Source of the DNA: Candidatus Thorarchaeota archaeon
GTDB taxonomy: Archaea > Asgardarchaeota > Thorarchaeia > Thorarchaeales > Thorarchaeaceae
Length of the DNA stretch: 13,117 nucleotides
Reading direction: 5' to 3'
Assembly (NCBI GenBank): GCA_018238825.1
Contig: JABCSP010000034.1
Coordinates: forward strand, 1 to 13,117
Shown here piece after piece: positions 6,353 through 13,117 of this stretch; position 1 is the first letter of the stretch; each line of letters starts with the position of its first letter. The notes beneath the pieces were generated by a model. It searched no databases. It was not told where the DNA came from and saw only the letters and a program-made list of their open reading frames with translations. A program made the position numbers and the translations under genes.

Positions 6353-7888
6353 TTATTCTTTGAAATATGCCCAAGGAAATCCCTTTGAGAGATGTTCCGT
6401 ATCATTAGCTAAGGTAAGAAAGCGAATGCCAGACTCTTTCTCAGCTCTTCTCCAACCGCCGTATCCACCATAAGTTGCAGCTGCTTGGATAACCTTTCCA
6501 AGAGACCTATCTCCAATAGAGAGAGCTGCTTGGACTCGTGCCCCTCTCAGATCAAGAGTTTCAAGAGTGACTCTTGGTACATTCTTGACTTTCTCATCAA
6601 TCTGTTTGATTTTGCTTCTGAGCACCTCAATTTCTGGCTGGGGTTCTTGCTGCCATCTAGTCTGAGCCTTTGGTACAAACGGGTTCACACTTGCAGTGAT
6701 TCTCATCGTTGATTGTTGTGCAATATTCCGAATCATTGTTGCAGTGTCTTCCACATCTGAATCTGTTTCACCTGGTAGTCCGATTATAAAATACAGTTTT
6801 AGTGAGTTATATCCTGCTGCTTCAGCTAGCATTACAGCATTATCAATATCATTGTCATCTAGACCTTTCCCCATTATCTTCCTAAGTCTTGCTGAACCAG
6901 TTTCTGGAGCAATAGTTAGTGTTCGTTGTCCGCTCTTTACAAGACAATCCAAAAGTTTAGGGGTGACGGAATCAGCTCGAAGTGATGGTACTGATACATC
7001 CACATTCTGATCCACAATCCAACAGACAAGTTCCTCTAGTTGATCCAAGTCCCCCAAAGATGAACCAATCAGAGAAACTTTCCTTACTGGAGTCTTTTCT
7101 AATCCTAGCTTGACAAGTTCTTTCAACTTGCTCAAAGAACGGGTTCTTCGTGGACGACAAATGTGCCCAATTAAACAGAATTTACATGAATGTCCACAGC
7201 CACGCGTGACCTCTAGCAGGAACGATTTTCCAAAGATCGGCTCTAACTTGGATCCTATTTCTACATCTGGCACAATTTGAGCTATCGGATAATCTAAAGA
7301 ATCAAGGTCTCTAATCATATTGCGCCCAACTGATTCAGGACTTGCAGATGGAACATATATTCCATGGAGTCTGGACAAAGCTGCGATTGCTTCAACTCTT
7401 GAATCTGCATCTCGAACCTCATTGACAATCTCATGAATAATGAGTTCCCCATCTCCAATCACAAAGGCATCAATGAAATCTGTATATGGCTCAGGATTTG
7501 TACTTACAACAGGACCTCCAACAATAACAATTGGATCATCATCACAACGTTTCTGTGCAAGGGTTGGAATATTACCTGCTTCCAACATCTGAATGATGTT
7601 TAGAATGTCTTCTTCATAGGTGAGTGTGAATCCCACAATGTGATTATCTCTGAGTCTTCTGCCTGTTTCAATCGAAGTCGCGGGAGATCGAGTCTGATGT
7701 CTGAAGTACCGCTCGCAAGAAGTATCTTCTCTTGCATTTAGAGTCGAATAAAGAATTTGCAATGCAAGACTAGTCATTCCAACACGATATGTGGATGGAT
7801 AACAGTGTCCAAAGAGAATGTCCACTCGACTGGAGTCCTTCACCACTACATTGAACTCTCTCACTGGTGTTACTGGCAAAATCTTCAC
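6353..7888 (-). CDS. B12-binding domain radical SAM protein, function unknown
   Basis: A 511-residue protein of the cobalamin-binding radical SAM superfamily. The N-terminal half (about 20-190) has the B12-domain pattern: HCYPSTYRVGMTSLALQILY near 28, a strand IVGFTLTYEEDI near 84, and IVIVGGPVVSTNPEPY followed by FVIGDGE. The radical SAM core follows, with the cluster motif C231-x3-C235-x2-C238 (RGCGHSCKFC), KVSLIGSSLGDL, an IAPETGS strand-turn near the middle, and LKLYFIIGLPGET typical of the barrel. A C-terminal region of about 120 residues ends FPWAYFKE. The architecture matches uncharacterised archaeal and bacterial proteins of the COG1032 type rather than a named enzyme; the substrate is not evident. 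The start is GTG 7888, which overlaps the upstream GlmU-like stop by four bases (GTGA), implying coupled translation. Confidence 0.92.
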   Translation of the reverse strand: MKILPVTPVREFNVVVKDSSRVDILFGHCYPSTYRVGMTSLALQILYSTLNAREDTSCERYFRHQTRSPATSIETGRRLRDNHIVGFTLTYEEDILNIIQMLEAGNIPTLAQKRCDDDPIVIVGGPVVSTNPEPYTDFIDAFVIGDGELIIHEIVNEVRDADSRVEAIAALSRLHGIYVPSASPESVGRNMIRDLDSLDYPIAQIVPDVEIGSKLEPIFGKSFLLEVTRGCGHSCKFCLIGHICRPRRTRSLSKLKELVKLGLEKTPVRKVSLIGSSLGDLDQLEELVCWIVDQNVDVSVPSLRADSVTPKLLDCLVKSGQRTLTIAPETGSARLRKIMGKGLDDNDIDNAVMLAEAAGYNSLKLYFIIGLPGETDSDVEDTATMIRNIAQQSTMRITASVNPFVPKAQTRWQQEPQPEIEVLRSKIKQIDEKVKNVPRVTLETLDLRGARVQAALSIGDRSLGKVIQAAATYGGYGGWRRAEKESGIRFLTLANDTEHLSKGFPWAYFKE

Positions 7889-9168
7889 TCACTTTTCATG
7901 TCTATGATTTTCTGATTTTGTAGTGCTATCACCAGTTTGTTCGCCTCGATATCCTTGTCTACAATTACCCCAATTCCAGTTCTGGCACCTTGATGCAAGA
8001 TTACTCCTGGTGAGATTGAGGTCCCAATGCCAGTCTTCACATTGTCACCGATTATGGCTCCTAATTTTCTTCTACCTGATGATACACGTTTTCCTTTCAC
8101 GGTGACGCTGACATCTCCATTATCGTGTCGTAGGTTTGCAGTGATTGTGCCTGCTCCAAAATTAGAACCCCTTCCAATAACTGAGTCACCTACATATGAC
8201 AGATGCCCAATATTGGTGTCATCCATGATTATGCAGTTCTTTATTTCAACAGCATTTCCAATTTTCACGTTCTTTCCAATAGATGTGTATGCACGGATAT
8301 AGCAATTTGGCCCTATTGCTGCATTCTCTCCAATCAGCGCAGGTCCCTCAATATACGCACCCGTCTTGATGACTGCGCCTTTGTGGACTATGATTTCACC
8401 CTTGATGACTGCACCATCTTCTACATTCCCTTCAATCTTAGTCTGTGCCTGACTAAGAATCATCTTGTTGGCCTCTAGTAAATCCCAAGGTTTCCCAATA
8501 TCTAACCACCATGATGGTAGTGAGTAACCCCCAACGTTTCCCTTCTCGATCAGCATTCCAATTGAATCTGTAATCTCAAATTCTCCTCTAGGTGAAGCTT
8601 TAGTCTTTTCAATAGCATCCATGAGCGATTTGCTTACAATGTATAATCCTGCATTCACTAGATTACTGACCATCTGGTCCTTTGTTGGTTTTTCGATTAG
8701 TTTGACCGCCTTCCCTTCTTCAACAGCAACGACACCATAAGCGCTCGGATCGTCAATTGGTCTCACTGATAGAGTTAGATCATATCCTCCTTTCTTATGA
8801 TATGATATGAGACCTCCAAAGCTACCTGGTCCAAGCATGATATCTCCATTCATAAGAATTGACGAGTCATCACCAACAAACTCTTTCGCATATCCTGCAG
8901 CATGAGCTGTTCCTTTTCTTTTCTCTTGATGAACATATGATACAGTCATTTTCCCCCAATCTTGTGATTCTATTGCTTGATTGAGTTTCTCTTTATGGTA
9001 TCCATAGATAATGAGAACCTCTGTTATGCCCGCATCTTGCAGAGCTTCTAGAGTGTGGAATATCAGTGGTTCTCCTGCTACGGGAAGTAGATGTTTTGGT
9101 TGATTTGCAGAGAGTGGTAGCATCCTAGTGGAGTCCCCAGCTGCAAGTATAACTGCCTTCTTCATCAT
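7885..9168 (-). CDS. glmU: Archaeal GlmU-like bifunctional sugar-1-phosphate nucleotidylyltransferase/acetyltransferase
   Basis: Probably makes UDP-GlcNAc (or a related nucleotide sugar): acetylation of an amino-sugar phosphate by the C-terminal domain and uridylyl or thymidylyl transfer by the N-terminal domain. Residues 5-30 carry the nucleotidyltransferase signature LAAGDSTRM plus NQPKHLLPV (Lys25); GTAHA at 86-90 and the metal Asp109 in MNGD follow. From about residue 250 a left-handed beta-helix of hexapeptide repeats runs to the end. It contains GHLSYVGDS with His322, matching the position of the catalytic histidine of GlmU acetyltransferases, and GAGTITAN. About 427 residues is close to archaeal homologues. 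The start chosen is ATG 9168, just before KKAVILAAG and after GGAG motifs; in-frame ATG 9198 and TTG 9216 would lengthen it by 10 or 16 residues. Exact sugar specificity cannot be read from sequence. The stop overlaps the radical SAM start. Confidence 0.9.
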   Translation of the reverse strand: MMKKAVILAAGDSTRMLPLSANQPKHLLPVAGEPLIFHTLEALQDAGITEVLIIYGYHKEKLNQAIESQDWGKMTVSYVHQEKRKGTAHAAGYAKEFVGDDSSILMNGDIMLGPGSFGGLISYHKKGGYDLTLSVRPIDDPSAYGVVAVEEGKAVKLIEKPTKDQMVSNLVNAGLYIVSKSLMDAIEKTKASPRGEFEITDSIGMLIEKGNVGGYSLPSWWLDIGKPWDLLEANKMILSQAQTKIEGNVEDGAVIKGEIIVHKGAVIKTGAYIEGPALIGENAAIGPNCYIRAYTSIGKNVKIGNAVEIKNCIIMDDTNIGHLSYVGDSVIGRGSNFGAGTITANLRHDNGDVSVTVKGKRVSSGRRKLGAIIGDNVKTGIGTSISPGVILHQGARTGIGVIVDKDIEANKLVIALQNQKIIDMKSE

Positions 9169-9179
9169 GAGTCGAGGTT

Positions 9180-9188
9180 CTCCTCTCC
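9180..9188 (-). promoter_or_regulatory. Ribosome binding site supporting the GlmU-like start at 9168
   Basis: On the minus strand this reads GGAGAGGAG, a tandem of Shine-Dalgarno-like GGAG motifs, 11 bases before ATG 9168 (and 14 before the second ATG at 9165). The spacing is slightly long but it is the best motif near any candidate start. Confidence 0.45.
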
Positions 9189-9226
9189 TATGCGACATTA
9201 AAGCCTTTGTTTTCAAGATAGTTTTT

Positions 9227-12200
9227 CTACAGCTCGATCTTCTCTTGCAATTGTCGAATCCGACCGCTCAAATCGGGATAATCTTTTCCAAAATCACTCG
9301 GCTGAAGTAACTGATCATACATATCATGCATCTCTTTCACCCACTCCCCAAGTTCCTTTGTCTTGTCACTATCATCTTTCTGCAGCACAGACAATTCGCA
9401 TCTTGTGATGAGCGCATCCACATGCCAGAGTACTACACCTATTTCAGAATGGTCGCACCCTTCCAATAGCTCAAGTGCTTTTATGATGTCGTTGATTGCC
9501 AATTTTGAATCGGACCTGCATTGCGCTAACTTCACATATGTGTACCCAAGTTGAAAGTTCTTTGTCGGGTCTACCTCTAACTCCTTGATCTGTTCCAGGT
9601 ACTCTACTTCCTCATCAACTTCATCTTCTTCACCTTCCTCTTCTAGTGGTGATGCTGAACGAACACTCTTGTAGTCCTGTTCTTCATCCAACCCCTCTTC
9701 ATACTCAGGTTCAAGATACTCTACTTCAGGTTCCATCCCTTCTGCGGCCTCTATCGCTTTGTATTTTTCTTCCCGATGCATCTCTACCTCGGCATCCTGA
9801 ATTGCCTGAGCCAGTCGAGAGTGTTCATCACTCATGGGGAAGGATTTGTGCATGACATCACTCACATTCAATGTAACAGGATATCTAGTCCCTGAGTCAG
9901 AATCGAAGAGTTCCACACACTCCGTTAAGAGAACAAGAGTGTAACTGGTAAATTCTACTGTTTCTAATCTAATCAATGTAGAAGTTCTAGGAAGATCTTC
10001 CAGTTCTATCCTGAACCCCTGACCCCATTCCTTGATGACCATGGTGACCTCTGAACCACGAGTTGATATCAGAAGATCTCTACACGTCTTTGGATACTGA
10101 TACTGGTCTGGATAGAACCTGCTCCGATGAACCAGAGGTTCGAGCAGACTGAGGGAAATCATTTCCTTCTCCTCTTCAGTCTCTACTTCAGCATCGATAT
10201 ATGAGATATCTGTGCGATGGTCCCACATCACCAATGACCCGTTCTTCATCCGAAGAGGGGTTCCTTTTCTGATAGGATGACGAAGGATTTTGACCAGTTC
10301 AGCAGTGTCTTTGAAATGGAGTGTATCCAGAAGAATCTCTGTTAATCTGTCCCTGAACTTTAGCTCATACACTCCCATTTTCGTATTGATATCGACTTCA
10401 CAGGTGACATGGGTCACAGTCTGTTCTAGAGATGCCATTTCTTTCAGGAAATCATTCACATGTTTTTCAGTATCAATTGGCAGTATTGGAAGTACAAGGA
10501 CCTCACCATACAATGATGGCACTTCAATAGTTTCTACGAGTTTAATCCATGGAATTGATTGATCTTTCTTTTGAGGAGTTCCATGCACAAAGACATATGG
10601 TAGCCAGACAGGACCATCTTCTCCCTCGGTCAGTATCCAGAGTATCTTGTTGTTGCGAACCTCCGTTACAACAATGGTGTTTCTGTTATGTGAGTACAGA
10701 GCTTGCTCAGCTTTGTCTTTCCGAATCTGTGAATCACTGACACACTGGTGCCATGAAGCGCGCAACCACGGACTAGGTAGATCATCAATAAGTCCAGTGA
10801 CCATTCCCTTTTCTGATTTGAAGATGATCCATGCAGAGTAACTCACTTCATTTTCAATCCAGATTAGCTGTCCCGTTTGCTGTTTAGAGAGAACTTGCTC
10901 TGGAAGATTCAGTTTAGGAAGCGTTCTTACTCGGTTCATCAGGTTCGAGTAGATTGAGTGAAGGTCGTACTTTGAGTTCACTGACCCCTGCTGTGCCTTG
11001 AATCCAAGTTGATAGAGCTCCCATTCTACAACTGACTGCCAAAGAGGCACTACATGAGTATGTAGAATCTCTTTGTATTCACAGTCCAACACCGCAAGAA
11101 TAGTGAGGAACAGGTTGTTCCCATAGAGCAGAAGAACATCAGGACTTCTCTCCAAGACCCCCTCAATGACTGTTCTGTTCCCTGAATTGAGCAGTTCGAA
11201 TAAACCCTGTCTAATGGGGCGAACGGTTTCCCACACACGCACTCGTTCAGGGTCCTCAAGAATTGTGTCCCTGATTTGTTCTAGTCCATGCAACAACCCC
11301 CTCTCATCGAGTTCTGTGGAGAGTGCCTTTGTACAAATGGTGGTTATTTTCTCACAACAGGAACGGAGGTTCTTAGAGGGGAACTTTTTCTTCTTGAGGA
11401 ATTGTGCAGTATACAGGAGTCTTCTCAGCTCCATCCCTCTCGTTCTCTTGGTATCAATATCATTGGAAGTGCTTATCCTGATAGAGGGGGGTTTCACTAC
11501 TTTGTACTCTTCATCATCCTTGCTAAAGTCCTGAGAAGGTACACGCTCATAGTACCATCTCCGAGTGATTTCCTCCGAAGAAACATATTCCCTCTGAGAT
11601 TTGTTCGGGTTTGGTAGTGGTGCATCCGGACTGTAAGTCAGTCTGCTGGAGAGGGTTGAAGATTTCCTAGTGACCACAGCGGGGATGACAAGTTGACTTG
11701 GGGGACTATCTGACTTGGATTCCTGTTTCTGATCCTCAGTCGGTTTTTCTCTTGGTCTGAGGATACTTGGTGCTAATGATAGGGCAAATCCCTCTAGCTC
11801 GGAGACCTGTCGCTTGCTATAATGACCTCTATCTGAATAGATGTTGGAAAGAGTCACTCCTCGTCCGTACATTGGCTTGAGAGCCTTCTCATACACCTCT
11901 TCCTTAGTAAGGGTGGGTTTTCTCCTTTGACCTCCTCTGAACTTCTTTGAGTAGTCGGTCAGGTGAGGTACATGTATCTTGGTCCTCCAGGGTCGAACAC
12001 TAACCGGTACATCTTGCACAATGTATCTCTCATCATCCCTCTTTGGTAGGAACCTGCCAAAACCGCGGCTTGAAGTGGGAAGGTTGTAGAGTATCTCATC
12101 CACATGCATCTTCCTGGGTGAGTCATAAGCCAGTGGACTGATACACTTCCGCTGGTAATGCATGTTCATTCGAGTGTGTTGTACTCCACTATCAATCCAG

Positions 12201-13117
12201 ATGACATTAACATTAGAGGTGGGTAGACCATTCAGGAGTTTCTTCTCAAGAGTGTGGATAATGTGTTGACGACTTGATGGAACCAGGTCTTTGAACTCAC
12301 TCCATCCATCAATGATAATGATTCTCTCACCTACTGACTCCTCGTGAAGTGAGAGGGTAAGATTATCAATCAAGTTCTCAAACCCAAGGTCCTTTCCGAG
12401 AAGGACTTGGTCAATGTTAGTACTAAGGTCGATGAATCTGATACTGTTCAATAGCGCGTCTAGTTTACTATGTTGTTTCTTATTGATCCATCCGTCTCTC
12501 AGAAATGAATCAAGACCAAACCGTTTCTTTGTCAGTTGTTCACTTGGATAATCCCCCATAAGATCAATCCAATGTATCTCAGTATCCTTTGCTGAGATTG
12601 CACATTCTTGGATGTGACTGAGAAGATGCCAGTTCCTTGATATCCACGCCGCTGCGTTCCCTGATGATGTGGGAGATGAAACTGGTATGTATAGAGTCAG
12701 ATATCTATCGTCGGATATTCGTTCACTGAAAGGGTCCTCAACAGGGAGTGATTCTGGCACACATGTTTCCCTAATGAGTTCAATTGGACCTTCCCCGGGA
12801 GTAAGGATAGCGGCTATTCGTGGTGCCTTCATTGAAGCTTTAGCATCTATTCTGTATGCGGTGGTCTTCGAAATATCAAGAAGGTCCGAGGTAATCTTAT
12901 TGACGAGGTCATTCAATAGGTCATTGAACGCATCAAAGACCTCCAGAGGGTTCTGGTCCGTGTCAAGGACCACCACTCCTTTCCAGAGCGACTTCGGAGG
13001 GGTGGGGTCGAAAGCTGCAACTTGCTGATACTCACTTAGAAGTTCTGATTCATACGCGTTCAGCTGGTCTAGGGTTCTTGGATGTGGATTTGAGGAAAAT
13101 ATCTCAATCCACTCATT
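9227..13117 (-). CDS. Very large multidomain protein of unknown function, 5'-truncated by window edge
   Basis: I do not recognise a family. The frame is open to the window edge, so GTG 12976 (in VVVLD) is probably internal; at least 1296 residues. Numbering from the edge: residues ~140-330 look like a RecA-type alpha/beta core, with strands at LTLYIPV, EIHWIDL, IRFIDLS, IIIID (266-270, Walker B-like, Asp270) and VNVIWID (303-309). The loop after the first strand (SSPTSSGNAAAW) has no lysine, so no canonical P-loop is visible here. A basic, Pro/Ser-rich stretch follows (~370-530), then a helical part (~540-700), a beta-rich part (~720-1100), an acidic low-complexity segment (~1110-1172, e.g. 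EEEGEEDEVDEE) and a helical tail resembling TPR repeats (~1180-1294). No signal peptide or membrane segment is seen in the portion present. It ends 58 nt before the GlmU-like start, so co-transcription is likely. Coding call is very secure; domain calls are inference. Confidence 0.88.
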   Translation of the reverse strand, partial: NEWIEIFSSNPHPRTLDQLNAYESELLSEYQQVAAFDPTPPKSLWKGVVVLDTDQNPLEVFDAFNDLLNDLVNKITSDLLDISKTTAYRIDAKASMKAPRIAAILTPGEGPIELIRETCVPESLPVEDPFSERISDDRYLTLYIPVSSPTSSGNAAAWISRNWHLLSHIQECAISAKDTEIHWIDLMGDYPSEQLTKKRFGLDSFLRDGWINKKQHSKLDALLNSIRFIDLSTNIDQVLLGKDLGFENLIDNLTLSLHEESVGERIIIIDGWSEFKDLVPSSRQHIIHTLEKKLLNGLPTSNVNVIWIDSGVQHTRMNMHYQRKCISPLAYDSPRKMHVDEILYNLPTSSRGFGRFLPKRDDERYIVQDVPVSVRPWRTKIHVPHLTDYSKKFRGGQRRKPTLTKEEVYEKALKPMYGRGVTLSNIYSDRGHYSKRQVSELEGFALSLAPSILRPREKPTEDQKQESKSDSPPSQLVIPAVVTRKSSTLSSRLTYSPDAPLPNPNKSQREYVSSEEITRRWYYERVPSQDFSKDDEEYKVVKPPSIRISTSNDIDTKRTRGMELRRLLYTAQFLKKKKFPSKNLRSCCEKITTICTKALSTELDERGLLHGLEQIRDTILEDPERVRVWETVRPIRQGLFELLNSGNRTVIEGVLERSPDVLLLYGNNLFLTILAVLDCEYKEILHTHVVPLWQSVVEWELYQLGFKAQQGSVNSKYDLHSIYSNLMNRVRTLPKLNLPEQVLSKQQTGQLIWIENEVSYSAWIIFKSEKGMVTGLIDDLPSPWLRASWHQCVSDSQIRKDKAEQALYSHNRNTIVVTEVRNNKILWILTEGEDGPVWLPYVFVHGTPQKKDQSIPWIKLVETIEVPSLYGEVLVLPILPIDTEKHVNDFLKEMASLEQTVTHVTCEVDINTKMGVYELKFRDRLTEILLDTLHFKDTAELVKILRHPIRKGTPLRMKNGSLVMWDHRTDISYIDAEVETEEEKEMISLSLLEPLVHRSRFYPDQYQYPKTCRDLLISTRGSEVTMVIKEWGQGFRIELEDLPRTSTLIRLETVEFTSYTLVLLTECVELFDSDSGTRYPVTLNVSDVMHKSFPMSDEHSRLAQAIQDAEVEMHREEKYKAIEAAEGMEPEVEYLEPEYEEGLDEEQDYKSVRSASPLEEEGEEDEVDEEVEYLEQIKELEVDPTKNFQLGYTYVKLAQCRSDSKLAINDIIKALELLEGCDHSEIGVVLWHVDALITRCELSVLQKDDSDKTKELGEWVKEMHDMYDQLLQPSDFGKDYPDLSGRIRQLQEKIEL

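Noticed and set aside
6252..7010. Plus-strand frames opposite the radical SAM gene and the gap before the DUF2095-like gene
   Set aside because: They run antisense to well-supported genes and read as low-complexity serine-rich shadows.
11166..11617. Plus-strand frames of 109-122 codons
   Set aside because: Both are antisense to the large minus-strand gene, overlap each other in different frames, and have a serine-rich composition typical of shadow frames.
12669..13028. Plus-strand open frame of 119 codons at the right edge
   Set aside because: It lies antisense to the large minus-strand protein, whose frame is open for nearly 3.9 kb, and the translated product shows no recognisable motif.
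1..13117. Defence island, mobile element, CRISPR array or tRNA genes
   Set aside because: No integrase, transposase, nuclease, regularly spaced repeats, or tRNA-like TTCGA arm with matching stems was found on either strand.

Overview
The window looks archaeal and chromosomal. It carries the catalytic A subunit and the regulatory B subunit of an archaeal/vacuolar-type ATPase, a family 4 (Fe-S) uracil-DNA glycosylase, an archaeal GlmU-type sugar nucleotidylyltransferase/acetyltransferase, a B12-binding radical SAM protein, a small protein resembling the archaeal DUF2095 family, and Shine-Dalgarno motifs of archaeal/bacterial type. The P-loop of the A subunit reads GGFGTGKT; from memory that form occurs in Asgard archaea, so an Asgard origin is a tentative suggestion only. 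There are no mobile-element genes, CRISPR repeats, tRNA or rRNA that I can recognise.

Layout. Bases 1-4915 hold a plus-strand block: atpA (5' end outside the window), a uracil-DNA glycosylase, a five-helix membrane protein, atpB, and a DUF6884-like protein. Bases 4912-13117 hold a minus-strand block. Read in its own direction it contains a very large uncharacterised protein (5' end outside the window), a GlmU-like enzyme, a B12/radical SAM protein, the DUF2095-like protein, and a two-part hypothetical gene whose halves are split by an in-frame TGA. The two blocks converge, and their stop codons overlap at 4912-4915.

Functional reading. In the plus block atpA and atpB supply the alternating subunits of the A1 head. 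In most archaea these two genes are adjacent; here a DNA-repair gene and a membrane protein lie between them with short gaps, so all are probably co-transcribed. In the minus block the GlmU-like stop and the radical SAM start overlap (GTGA), which suggests translational coupling. The large protein lies just upstream and its stop is 58 nt from the preferred GlmU start.

The least explained content is: the >1296-residue protein, with a RecA-like core that seems to lack a working P-loop, a long acidic stretch and a helical tail; the TGA-split gene; and the two insertions in the ATPase operon. No gene-free stretch exceeds 300 bases. The longest gap, 5755-5904, holds a perfect 16-bp palindrome and a 9-bp direct repeat.
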